The position numbers and the translations under genes were made by a program. Below the pieces are notes generated by a model. The model worked only from the letters and a program-made list of their open reading frames with translations. It ran no database searches and was not told where the DNA came from. From positions 11,692,144 to 11,756,143 of the forward strand of contig CP099849.1 in NCBI GenBank assembly GCA_030062745.1: 64,000 bases of DNA. The letters run 5' to 3'. Shown here piece by piece: positions 10,946 through 22,800 of this stretch. Origin of the DNA: Capitulum mitella. Its lineage: Eukaryota; Arthropoda; Thecostraca; Pollicipedomorpha; Pollicipedidae. Every line of letters starts with the position of its first letter. The first letter of the stretch is position 1.

Positions 10946-12756
10946 GCCGTCCGTCAGTATGATGTTTTGTCGCAAGTCGTTCAGATGACAGTGGCTGTGT
11001 GCATTGTATGTTTGAGAGTGTTTGCGTGCACTGATGTCCGCTGACATCTTATTTTTATTACTTTTGACAAGGGACCGTTGCGGATGGCTTTAATATACGT
11101 GTGAGGTCTGAAGACGTTGGGCTACGTTGGGGCGGGGGGAGGGGGGGACGGAGGCGGTGGGGCCGGTCGCATCGGGCGGGCATTGTGCGCAGGTTCACAG
11201 CGCAGCGCAGACACAGTGTTAATGGTGCAAACTAGGCATTGTGTGAGCTGATTGATCGGCCGGGTGCTGTCAGCGTCTCAGGTGTGCTGGGCCGTTCGTT
11301 CGGTAACCAAGGTTTTGTGGTTCGAGTGACCGATAGTTACTCCCAGCAGATTGTTGCTTTCAGTAGGTTAGTTTTCTTATTGGAAGTCGTTTATCGGGTA
11401 AAAGAAAACGGCATGGAACAAAGTCGGTTTTTCTTTGTTGATGCTTCAAGTTGATACTGCCAAAAAAGTTTCTCAGAAACGGTAAGGTGTCAGTGCAGTC
11501 TACAATTTCAGTTTTGATCGTATCCATAGGGGGACGGTCACTTGGAGTACGCCGAGCGCTGGAAATTTCCGTGAGAGATGGCCGATATCCGAGAGAAATC
11601 GGTGGCCGTGGGAAGCCCGTTGACCACTGGCCGAGGCCCGACAATGCAGCCGAGCGGAGCCGGCGCCGATTAGCGGCTTCAGCACTGGCTGTGGACGCCT
11701 GAACCGGCTGCTCCGCCTGCTCCGCCGGCTCCGACGGTTCCGGCGCGCCCCCGGGGCCCGTGAGGCGGCCGCCGGCCGTCAGTTCGGCGCCTCCGGCGGG
11801 CTCGCAGCCGCCGGGTCACGGCGGCCAGTCGAGTCGGCGGCCGGACCCGGCCTCCTGCGGGCGCCGCTCGTCCCAGGCGCCGCCGCCGCACGCCGCGAGC
11901 TCTCCTGCGCCGCTGGCCGCGTAACCTTTGCCCCGTGCGCGTCAGGAGTGTCCCGCCGCGTCAGCTGGCTGTGTCGGATGGCCGTCGGCCGATAGGTGCG
12001 GCTATCTGCCGGGTTCTGGGGCGGGTCGTCCGCCGCCGCCCGAGCGGCCGGCGCCGCCAGCCGCGGCCAGTCGGCGTCGTCGGAGCCGCCGTGAGCGGTC
12101 TCGGAGACGGCGCACACTCGGCCCAGGTCCGCGTGGAGTGGACGGCGGGCCGGTGGCCAGGGCCGAGTGGACGGGCAGTGGCTGGTGGACGGTAGTCACC
12201 GGTGGATGACCAAGAGCTGCAGACGCAGCTCGCCGGATCGGGGAGTGCGGTCCGCGGACGTTGGTGACGCAGGTGTGTGAAGTGCCAGGTGCGAGGCGCA
12301 CCAGACCAGCCCTGGAAAGCGAGTGATGTAACTCGTGTTAGAACCCAGTGGAATGTTAGCCGCACACGGCGTATTAGTTCAACACGTGAATCGGTACAGA
12401 TGATTGGCAGCGCCGTGCCGTTCCTGGTGGTGGTTCGATCCCGTGACTGGTAACGTTCGAGGCCGGGCGGGAACTACAGCGGACGGCTGACCCGTCAACG
12501 TCCCCTGCCTTCGTGGCCGCGAGCCCGCGCCGCCGGCCTCTGCGCGGTCGGCGCCGGCGCCGGCGGCGGACGCTCATGTATGCCGCGCCACGACCGGCCG
12601 GCGGCGGCTGACTCGACAGTGGCGACGCCGGCCGGCCGGCCGCCGTCGGAGCGTGCCGCCGCGGCTCAGCTCTGACCAGGTCCGATCGCGTGCGTGACCG
12701 CCGCGCCGCCGCCGGTGCCCGCTGCGTGAACGCGTGGCGCCCCTCCGTCGTTGCCG

Positions 12757-12855
12757 ATGGGGTTTCGTCGGCTGCGCCGCATGCTCGGTGGCAAGCTGGG
12801 GCGCATCCTGGGCTGGAGCTACACGATGCGTCTGTCCTCGCCGCGGCCGCAGCAG
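12757..12855 (+). CDS. Possible short first exon (unidentified)
   Basis: An ATG opens 33 codons (M-G-F-R-R-L-R-R-M-L-G-G ... S-S-P-R-P-Q-Q) that end at a donor-like CAG|GTAACG. The stretch is basic and shows steady G/C at third positions. I recognise no family. GC-rich sequence makes long open frames by chance, so this may be nothing. If real, it would belong to a transcript nested in par-3 intron 1. Confidence 0.2.
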
Positions 12856-12949
12856 GTAACGGACGAGACCAGCCGGCCGCCGACACACGGGGTCATGTCG
12901 TCCGGTACCGGATAGCCAGGTACTGATGACGCTGTTCGTTTTGTTGCAA

Positions 12950-13222
12950 GGCTGGTGGTAACAAATCACGCTGGTCTTGGTAGAGGGCTGGTTAGGCTGG
13001 TGGTAACAAATCACGCTGGTTCTGTTAGAGGGCTGGTTAGGCTTGTGGTAACAAATCACGCTGGTTTTGGTAGAGGGCTGGTTAGGCTGGTGGTAACAAG
13101 TCACGCTGGTTTCGTTAGAGGGCTGGTTAGGCTGGTGGTAACAAATCGCGCTGGTTTTGGTAGAGGGCTGATTAGGCTGGTGGTAACAAATCACGCTGGT
13201 TCTGTTAGAGGGCTGGTTAGGC
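12950..13222. repeat. 45-bp minisatellite, six copies
   Basis: The unit starts GGCTGGTGGTAACAAATCAC and continues GCTGGTT(T/C)TG(G/T)TAGAGGGCT(G/A)GTTA. Six copies stand head to tail. Copies alternate between TTTTGGT and TTCTGTT/TTTCGTT variants, which suggests expansion by dimers. Because 45 is a multiple of three, the array is open on both strands; I regard that as a repeat artefact and not a gene. Confidence 0.93.
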
Positions 13223-15017
13223 CGCTTTACGACGTCTGCCGAGAGCTGACGGTTTTTCTTCTCGGTTTTCATTCGTCAGCGGCTGGCGAGAGGCGCCATT
13301 AAAGTTGCTGGGGATATCGGCGCTTGCGACTAAACCAGCATACAGAAACAGAATATTTCTAGAAGAGTTGGGTGGAGATGTTAGTTTTGAATATATCTCT
13401 TCCGCACGTCGCGACGGCGGTAATGTTAGTTTAGTCTGGTATGTTCGTTCTACACCGGCATCTCCAGTTTGCATTTCGTACTCGGAGTTCCAGGGTTTTT
13501 GCGTGACTTTCATGTTAATCGTTGCCGCTAGACTAGAAACTTTAGGACTTTGCCTTGCCGAGTCTACGGGACGATGATCGTGCTCGAACCCGTTTCGAAG
13601 CTGTTAATCCCTACACCCGGCACGTGTGCTCGATGCTGTCAGGCGTTGCCGCGTGATGCCGGGCGAGCCCGGGCACCGGGTGCAGGTCACCTTACCGGCC
13701 GGGACGTGGCGGCCTGTCGGTCTCGGCCCGCCGCGGATGAGGTGCCTCGGGCAGTGGTCATTGCGGACCGACAGCTGAGCCGTCTTGGGCAACAGGAACC
13801 CATTGAACGCCCCGTGCGCCGTGGCGTCTATTCAGGAAAGCGACGGTGTGACGTTATGCGGCGGCCGTTGTGAACAGCTGTTGTCGTGCGTCGGTCAGGG
13901 CTGGAACGGTGCCCGCCAGCAGCGGTGCATGTGTGGCTTCGTATCGGGAAGTGATAGTTCTTGCGTCTTCCCCGTTCCTGCCCGGGCCGAGATTGGACAG
14001 CGTCGACTGGCCTGCTGCGGCGCTCACTCAGCCCGTGGGAAGACGCGTTCCTCTGAGCGCGGTAGCGGCGATTGTCGTGGGCAGTGATTGGCTGGCGCCG
14101 GCGGCCATCGATAGCGCGGCGCGGGCCATATGCGCTGCCTGCGGCGCTCGGTCGCAGGGTATCGCCGCCGCCTCGGCCCGTGTGTGGGCCGGCAGGGGCG
14201 GAGCAGCAACACAAAGCAATCCGGCCGTGCGGAACGTGCGCGATAGGCAAACACGCGCCCGTCCTCTGCCGCCGCGGCCGCCGCCGCCTTTGTTGGCCGC
14301 CGGCGTATACGCAGAGTGGCGCTGTTGGCCTTAAGTGCGTTTATTTACGGTGTTTGTTTGGCCCGCTGGTTTTTGTCGAGGCGCTCGAGTTTCGTGCGCG
14401 GCGTTTGCGGTTGCTCGCCACGCTGTCAGACGGCCATCGCGCGCGGCTGAGTTTACATAGTATGCCGCCAGGTGACTTGTAGGCTCCGGTGGAGCTGCGG
14501 TGCAGCATGCTCTTGTAAGAAGCGGCGCGATTAGTTTTCGGTTATGTCTGTCGGTAGGCCAGTCACTTTGCGATCAGACTGCGCTGCGAGGGGAAAAGTT
14601 TTTTCTCAGAAAGTGGTCCTGTAAAACACATGAGTGGAATGCAAGTGTATTTTTCCGATTTCGGATCAGTATATCTTGTGATCACCGGAGCAAACAAAAA
14701 TGTCCCGCATCGTTGGTAATTTTATTATTGCTGTCATGGGGAACGGACAAACTGCTCGCTCTAAGAGGTAATTGGTGGCCCTATGTGTGTTTTATTGTAG
14801 TAACGTATTGTAGAACTGTAAGCAGGGATGCAGATGCCAACCTCCCGAAAAAGTTCATTGACGCCGCTGGCGTTCAGCAGGAGGGTCTGCATGATGGAAT
14901 TTGCATTCCCATTAATTTGCGAAACTTACGCCTCTTAAATATCTTCATATCTGCGTGTCTGCCAGATTCTTGGACCGTTTTTCCTTTGTCTCCCGCCCAG
15001 TGTTGGATACCTGGTTT

Positions 15018-15445
15018 TTCTTCCTGGTGTCGGAGTACAAATTCGCTTTTGGAGTATAAAATGTCATGCGTTTATGTGAGAAACGTGGACTAACTAGGTG
15101 CTTTGCAAGCATATGTGGCCTGCAGCAGCGGATCCAGTGGATCTATTTGGGGGGAAGGGCAAACCAGTTTCCTGGGTTTACATGGTAGGTCAGCGGAGTC
15201 GTGTTGACCGGGGGGGAGGGCTGGCGGGGGGTTTGGAGTGTACTTCAGCGGCCGAGTATGGATGGTAAACCATCAACCAGGAGGGGGGTAGGGATACTGG
15301 GCAACCTCAAACTGATTGAGTAGAAATACCCATGTCTTTTGGGGGGCAAATGACCATTTTGGAGTGCATAATTCTCTTCGAGTACAATTTTTTGGTGTTC
15401 CTTGACATAAAAAAACAACGGTTTTTCCAACACTGTCTGGACTTT
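15018..15445 (+). repeat. Dispersed repeat, copy 3, split by other sequence
   Basis: The left part (about 15018-15066; TTTTTCTTCCTGGTGTCGGAG then TTTTGGAGTATAAAAT) matches the start of the copy at 5630. The right part (about 15355-15445; ATTTTGGAGTGCATAATTCTC, then TGGTGTTCCTTGACATAAAAA and TTTTTCCAACACTG) resembles its end. The 290 bp between them lacks the middle blocks and contains G-rich sequence, so the copy was either interrupted or rearranged. Confidence 0.5.
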
Positions 15446-17137
15446 CTGCTCTGTCATTAGCTCGTGTGAGGTGCCTGTTTCTCGTTTACGAGTGGAAAAA
15501 AGAAACGCATGTCTGATGTATAGACGGGAGAGATGGTGCTTCTCCGATGATTAGGAAGATAAAAGATTCGCCGTGGTAGCGGAGATACCTAGATAATGCC
15601 ACTCCGTAGACGAAGAGAAAGTCTCCCAGATACGTTCCTGATAGGGCATGTTTTCGTCGCACGTTTACCAAGCCGTACAGGTTACATCCGAGATAATATT
15701 GGTCAAAGTGCGGCTCGCTCTTTGTCATTCGCGACCCAGCCAGACCTGAAGGATTTTTCATCGTGATAGAGCACTGCGGCTTTTGCTGAGTGTCCCGTGT
15801 AGAAACCGGACATTTCTTCAGAACGTCATTGACGCATCGGCCTGTGGTGAATTACTGTTTTTTTTTCCTACAAAGTCTGGATGGACGTGCTCGTTGCTTT
15901 TAGGTTGCTTAGGACTTGTTATTGCGGCAGCTGCCTTATCTTTTTTCGTGGGTCCGCCCATGCTTGGGGCTGTACAGCTGGTCTTTGTTTGACTGGAGCA
16001 AGCTTTTGTTCCAGCCCCGGTAACCCAGTAGAGATGGCATTGTTTCAGTCCAGCTTTTAACCCTAAGCATTCCTGAATCAACTCGGGACTGTAGAAAATC
16101 AGGCTGATACGTTCTGGGAAGCCAGTGTTTCTTTTCTTCCTCTTTTCGTTGCCTGCGGCGTACGGAGGATGGTTTGCGGCGAAGAATGGACCGCAAATAT
16201 ACTTTCCATTGTACGTTGTGTTAATGGTTGTCCTTATATCGTCTGTCAGTCGTTGCTTGATGACGGTGTGATGTGAATGGGAACTCGCCGTTGTATTGCT
16301 TTCCTTTTTCTTGTAATCTTTTTGTACATGGGTTTTCTGTTTGCTTGACTGCGAAACGTTCTTTATCATTAGTCATGCCACTCGTAAGCGCGATAAGAAC
16401 ATATTGCTATGTGCAATTTGGCCAGCGTCTTTCCGTCCCCTTCCTCCTCTTCTGTGGCCCGCGTCGCTCCGTCCTGTCTCTTCTCTTTTGTGGGAGCGTC
16501 TTTCCATCCTCTCCCTTCGTTGTTCTGTGGCCCGCGTCTCTCCGTCTGTCCCCCCGTCTCTGTTTTGTGGGAGCGTCTCTCATTCCCTTCCCTTTGTTTT
16601 GTGGGAATATGATATGTTTTCCAATTGCGCTGTGTGCGGGGGCGTGGAAAAGAACAAATCAAGCTCTAGCCATATTCCAACTCTGACCTGATCCACTGTA
16701 GCCTTGTTTCCGAACGGAGGTACGGTTCCAGTGCAGCACCGTGCCGTCGACGGCCGTGATTTGTGGCCCGTGCAATCCGGGCGGGCGGGGTTGTAATTGG
16801 CCGCCAGTTCACGGCTGCTGGGATGCATTTGCCACATGGCCGAGCGCGTTCCGCGTCTGTCATGATCGATGCGAGCGCTACGGCGGTCTCGGCTCCGCTC
16901 GGCCGGGCAGCAGGCCGAGCCGGACCGCTCTGCGTGCCGACCGAGCGCCGTCCGAACCCGCGCAACGTGGCGCTCTCGAAACGAACGACCGGCTGCTGCC
17001 TCGGCGCGCAGAACACGACACGTATATGGCTGCCGTTCGTAATTGGATCCCCCCGGCCTGAAAGGTCAGGTGCCCTGACTTGTGACCTCGGTCAGTGGCA
17101 GCCAGGAAGGATGGGTCGGGGAGGGCCGCATGGGGCC

Positions 17138-17356
17138 GGAGCCCGCCATGGGTGGGGAGCCCGTCATGGGTCGGCCGGAGCCCGCCATGGGTCGGCCGGA
17201 GCCCGCCATGGGTCGGCTGGAGCCCGTCATGGGTCGGCCGGAGCCCGCCATGGGTCGGCTGGAGCCCGTCATGGGTCGGCCGGAGCCCGCCAGTGGGTCG
17301 GCTGGAGCCCGCCATGGGTCGGCCGGAGCCCGCAGTGGGTCGGCTGGAGCCCGCAG
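17138..17356. repeat. 21-bp minisatellite, about ten copies
   Basis: The unit is GGAGCCCGCCATGGGTCGGC plus one C, with alternating variants GTCATGGGT and CGGCTGG. Since 21 is a multiple of three, all frames stay open and give products such as repeats of GRPEPAM and RSPPWVG. A stretch near 17291-17340 has one or two base changes that shift the frame. It is in the par-3 intron and I regard it as non-coding. Confidence 0.92.
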
Positions 17357-18679
17357 AGCCGGGCCGTTCGGTTACGCGGGCCGACTGAATCAGCTCAAAT
17401 GGCGTGCCCGCCGGCCTCGATCCCGGCAGAGTGCGTGGGAATGTGCGCCACTAATGAGGCCGGCCGTGATCGCTTCCCGTCGACCTGCGGCCAGATGCGC
17501 TGACCCCGCCCGGCCCTTGAACGTTCGGGGCATATGCGGGAGCAGAGGATACGTGAGCTCGGAACGCCCGAGATGGTTTAACAGGTAACGCCCACGTTCC
17601 GAAAAGAACACCGGGTTTGAGGTTCACAAAACTTAGAAGCACTCCCCTAGGGGAGAGAAGCAGTTAATTTTTTCTTTTCTTTTAACATGGACATGGGTAT
17701 TTTGTGTAGGTAACATGGTTGTCATTTGATGGCGTTGTAAACTGAATGATGCGTTTTTATTGTGGGAACAGAACGGCGTGATATTTATCATGCATGAAGA
17801 ATAATGTACTCCCATAATGTGGTCTGAAATATGTCTCAGCTTTAGGGATCTTATTTTTTGGGGGACTGAAAATGGTTAAAAGAATGTGGTGACTTTTCGG
17901 GAAATTTCGAAACATGGCATGCTCTTTATTGCCCGAGCATTTCGCCAGCGCGGGAGAAATGATTTGACGCAGTGTTGTTTCCCAGTAGGTGGTATCCTTG
18001 GCTACCATCCAAAGGCATGGCATACGCATCATCGCGAGCAGCTTTGGCCACAGGTTAATGTTCGATCCAGTCCCAATGCGTCAGCGCCGTGCTGAGAGTG
18101 GGTACAGTATTACAGTTGTGTTCAGCTGTGGTATTTTTGTGTACGGTTTGTACATAAAATAACGCTCTGCAATGTTCCATTCGTCCATCATGTGTACCTC
18201 GCTTCGCAGAACATAATCGTTGATGGTTGGGCACCACAGCTACGTGCCATGAGTGAAATCACCTGGTATAGCACCATGTTTTCCAGCGGTGACTGCAACG
18301 CCCAAAAACCCCTCGTGTATTGAAAAGTCGCAAAAACCGCGTTCCCTCCCGTTAGCCGATTTTTCACGTTTTCCGTCTCAAGGTGGCAGGACACTCGGGC
18401 ACAAAACCTTGTTTTTTATAGATTTTTTTTTCGAATGGTTGCTAAAGTGGTGATAGGGATCGCGCCCGTGCTAAGCATAGCTTGTTACATAGACCCCAAC
18501 CCCTACACTCGATCGTGGAATGCCAGCTAACGGCTGATTTTGTGGCGAAAGTTTCATGTGCCGCCATGGGTCCGACACGGCCGTCTGGTAGTCAGTTTGA
18601 CCCTATGTTAGCCAGTTGCCAGCTGACCTGTGGGCCGACTATCGAGCACGCCGGGACGACTCGAACCCGTCTTCCCAGG

Positions 18680-18763
18680 ATGGGAGACCAGCGCTCCGAC
18701 AGCGGAGCCAGCGAACACGACAAAGATACCGATCACGTTGTGCTAAGTTTCGAGATTAAAAAG
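18680..18763 (+). CDS. Possible exon (unidentified): MGDQRSD...SFEIK
   Basis: A pyrimidine-rich acceptor (CCCGTCTTCCCAG) is followed directly by G-ATG and 27 codons, rich in Asp, Ser and Lys at first (GDQRSDSGASEHDKDTD) and then hydrophobic (HVVLSFEIK), ending at a perfect GTGAGT donor after two bases of the next codon. Both splice sites look good and codon use is mixed, unlike GC-rich chance frames. I recognise no family. Its phase-2 end does not join directly to the exon-like piece at 19759 unless a different acceptor or an intervening exon is used. Confidence 0.35.
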
Positions 18764-19758
18764 TGAGTGTGGTTTCGCCAAGAGCTTAGAGAGCATCTCT
18801 GTTCCAAAATGTGTATCAAGGGAAGGGCGTTAAGGGTAGCGCAAGGAACGGGATTTTCTTTTCGTAAGCGCAAAAGGATTCATGTCGGAAGGTACTTGGT
18901 CAGTCCGGTTGATGGCAATATTTTCATTACTTTCCACAACGCATTACTTTTCACAACGTGCATGAGGTGTGGACACAAAACTAGCCTAACGAGATGGTCG
19001 ATGAATAATAGCCCACGTATGCAGGAAAAAAGTAGAACATGCTGCCGGGAAAATTCCCCGCCAGGGTTCCGGAAAATATTCACCGCCTTTCATCTTTGAC
19101 TACAATTCTAAGCTGACAACATTCTTATGCGAACTGACTACCCAACCATCCTGCCGTTCAAAAATGTGTTCTATTTCTGGGACTTGAAGAATGACAAGCC
19201 GCGGCAGCGTTAATGTGAAGCGTTTCAGTGGGTCCTTCACATCGACTCAAATGCGTCCCTCACCTGTTGCTTTCGCCCGTTGTTTGAACCAGCCTGCTGG
19301 TTTTGAAAGCGCTTTCCGCTTGCGGCCATCTGTCCAGAACCAATCTATCGGCGGTTCGCAGCAGCAGCATCAGCGTCAGCGGCGGCCGCGGCGGCCGCCG
19401 CCGTCGTCTCCATTTGACGGGTCTCTCCGACGCCGCGCCGGTACGGCCTCTGACAGGGTGTTGGGCTGTTGTGCGGGAGGCTGTACTTTCACCTGACCGG
19501 CCGACCGGCGGGAAGCCGGCCGGTGGGCCGGTCCGGGCCAGCTCCGGCTCCAGTCGAACCAGGTGTGTAGCGGCGCGAGGGCGCCCGCCGCCGGCCGCGA
19601 GCCGCTGTCTGTGTCGATCGCGCCGTGCGGATAGCAGCGGTGCCGGCCGGCCGGCCGTGAGCGCCAGCGTCGGCCCGCCGGGCGAACCCGGCCCGGCCAG
19701 GCTGGGGGAGGGCGAGCCGGCCGGCGCCCGGCCCGGGCTGGGGCCGCTCACGGAGCAG

Positions 19759-19896
19759 GTCACCCGGGTGACGGTGCGGGGCGGCATGAACGTGACCGTG
19801 CAGGCGCCGGGCGCCATCAGGCTCTTCGTGCAGAGCCCCGGATTCTACTCGCTGCCCCGCACCAAGTCCCGGCTGCCGGCCATTCACGAGATACAG
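19759..19896 (+). CDS. Probable exon (unidentified): VTRVTVRGG...PAIHEIQ
   Basis: Between an acceptor-like CGGAGCAG and a strong donor CAG|GTGAGC lie 46 codons with marked C/G third-position bias and sensible composition: VTRVTVRGGMNVTVQAP, then IRLFVQSPGFYSLPRTKS, then RLPAIHEIQ. The alternation of beta-branched residues suggests beta strands. The ends are phase 0, so it could join 25677-25741 in frame. I do not recognise the family. It is not part of PAR-3, whose exons 1 and 2 join in frame without it, so it may mark a gene nested in intron 1. Confidence 0.4.
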
Positions 19897-22800
19897 GTGA
19901 GCCGGGGTCGCGGTCCCGACGCCGCCCCGCTCGCGGCGGAGGCGACGCTCGCGCCGCGCCGGCGGGCGCTCACACGTGGGTGAAACGAGGCCCCTTCAGG
20001 GAGCGACCGGTCAGCCTAGATTTTGGACGCCGTCTTTGTTTTGCGTCTAGGTAAGACAGCTCGCTGGGCGACGGACAGGTCTGAAAGCAGTTTCCTCTCC
20101 CGTTGCGCTGGCTCGCTAATGTCATTCAGGAGATGCTGGGACGCTCATCACTCCGCCGTCCTCCTCGCGTTTTTTGAGTGACACCCTGTCTCTGACATTG
20201 GCAGTTTTCTCCCGAAACCTGGACTTTCTTCCATAAGGATCATTCCAGGTGGTCTTGTTAGAGGGTAATGCATGCCAACCACATGTGTGTACTTGGAGAG
20301 GAAAGGAACCACGAAGAGAAGTGATGTGCTTCAAATGATAAATCTTATGTTTTGAATGAGTGAGTGAGACAGTAACGCTTCAGAGCGCATGGCACGGGTC
20401 GCCCTATCGCACTGATTCCTGAGGCGCTGAAGAGGGTTGGTCGGCGGCGGAGCACACGCGACGAGCTGCCCTGTTCGCTCAGGTCGCAGCAGACTGGTGG
20501 CAGTCTGTCCCGCTCCGGCGGTGTGCTCCGCCCCCAGCGCCGGTTCGTCCACCGCTGGCCGCCGGACGCCCGGTACCGGGCCTGGGTCGGCCGGCCTGCA
20601 GGGATCACCTGTGGGTTCCGGTACGGCCGACTTGGATGGCCGCATCACCTGGTCGGCGGGCGGCTGCGACAGCCACCTGTCGGCCGCTGCACGGGAATAC
20701 AGTGCCTGACCGTCCCCAGGAGGGGAGGCTGGGAGGCTGCAGGGCCCGGCCGGCGTGTTCTTCGGAGACAGCGGTCCTTGAGGAGGTGGGAAGCGCCTGT
20801 TAATGGCGGGGTTCGGTGTTGTCGTCAGAAGGTGGCCTGGTTCGGGCCTGTCTCCTTTGAAGGCTTGTTTTGACGCTTTCGCCTCGGCTGCGGTCCGATT
20901 TGGCCCATTCTGTTCGTTCCGCCGGACGTTCCGGCTTGCTGAGCAGCGAGGATTTGGCCTGCTGTGCCTCCCCGCCCCTCTTTGATGCGGATTTAACTGA
21001 GGGAGTTTCCAGGTCTCGCCATACGACCCGCCGCTCGCGTCACGACGCCCGTTAGGAGTCACGTCACCAGTGGCTCGGGACAAGCCTTACTGTCGGCTAG
21101 ATTTCACCAGCCCGACGACGTCTGCGCCCCACCCCAGCGCGGGTCAGTTGATCACCGGAGTTATCGTCCCCCAAAGTGTCGTCATTCCGGGGTGTGGGGT
21201 CGTCTGCGACAGGAGGCAGAACGGCCCATATTCGCTGCCTAACCGGCCTCCTCTGAGTCGGGATTGGCGGCCAGCTCGCCGTGCCGCGGCGGCCGCCGGT
21301 CGCGGCAGTCTCCGGCGTCGGACCGTTAGTCGGCGGGTGTCGCGTGGGCGCCCGGAGCCGGGGCCGACCTTGGTGCCACTGCCAAGTTCACGCCGCTGCG
21401 TCGCACGGCCGCGCTCTGGGGCATGCTGCGTGCGGTAAACACCGGCTGCGCGGGCCGGCGGCGCTCCCGGAACCTGCGCGTCGGCAGCTGGCGGTCCCGG
21501 ATCTCGCTCTGCCGGCTGCTGGTTTATGCACAGACGCAGCGGGAGGGTGTGTCGTGCCACCTTGGGCTCGTCTGGGAGGGCTGACTCGAGCTCATTTCTG
21601 GTCGTGTTCTCACATGTGCGTTCTTCCAGTCTCGTTCGCATTACGTAGCGGGTATAAAGATAGCATTTTTAGATATCTGCGCTAAACTCGAGCGGTGCTG
21701 TCCGAGCTCAGTAAAGCATTGCGGCTCCTGATCCACAGTTTCAGGTTGTTATGGCTGGCCATCAGCATGGGATCAGCGTACGAAATGGCTGCTTGGTCGC
21801 CCCAAGAAATCACGGGAAACGACGCCGCTGAGTCCGAGTGAAAGCCTCATACCGCGGTTCCGGGCGTCATCGCCGCCGGAAGCGTGCTTCCGACGCGGCG
21901 TCCGCGCAGCCGGCGGGAAGTTGGCCGTGACCCGCCGTGACCTTGCGGTGACCCGCTGTGACCGGGCCCGGGCGGCCGAGGCGCCGGCCGGCTGGCCGCG
22001 GCCCGCGGCCGGCGGGAGAGAGCACCGACAGCGTGTCCGGCGGACAGAAGGAGAGCCCGAACGCTAGACCGTCTGTCGCCGGCGACGGCCGCCCGCCGCC
22101 GGCGCGTGTGACGATCCATCTCCGGCGACGGCTCCGACTGCCGGGCAATCGGCCTGATGGTCCCCTCGGAAGGCCGGCCGAGAGACCGGATCAGAAAAGC
22201 TGGACGGAACGGTCGGCCTCCGCCTGCTCGGCTCGACGCATCAGTCGATTTTTTGCCACCACGGTTGTCGGCTGTGCACACAGAATGAGATTGCCCCCGA
22301 TCCCTCGGATTGACGCTAAGTTAGTGCTCATGGAATGAGCTGAAACGTAGCTAGAGCAGTTCTTTGTCAGCCGTACCGTCTGTCCTACATCGAATCTCTC
22401 TGCGTGGCGTTTGGAGCTGTGTGACGCTCTTCTGTGACATGGGTCCCCTTGGTCGGGCCGAGGCGTCGGACCGGATCCCTGCTGCCGGCCGGAGGCGGCG
22501 GCTGGACGATTTGCGGCAGCGGCTCTGCGGCAGGCCGTTTCACGGACGCCTGCCGGACCGCCGGCTGGCCGGTACCCGCGGCCGCCGGTCAGACCGCGGG
22601 CGGTCTGCGCTCGCCAGCCGTTGCCCGACTGGTCCCGGTGGCAGCTGCGCGCCGCTGACCCCCCCCCCCCCCCTCCTCCGACCCGGCCGGTATCCGCCCA
22701 CTCGGACGCGGGCGGCGCCTCTTCTTCGACTGCCCCCTGCACGCTGGGACGCGATCGGGCCTCTAGTCTCGGAGGCTGCGAAGCCCAGACGTGCGGCGGT

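Noticed and set aside
12425-12445. GGTTCGATCCC resembling a tRNA T-arm
   Set aside because: No matching acceptor, D or anticodon stems could be built around it on either strand. The motif is short and common in GC-rich DNA.
16763-17503. Open frames with GRPEPAM / ARHGSAG repeats
   Set aside because: They are products of the 21-bp minisatellite. Every frame and both strands stay open because 21 is a multiple of three.
18640-18680. Minus-strand GGTTCGAGTC as a possible tRNA
   Set aside because: The T-stem bases do not pair and there is no cloverleaf upstream.
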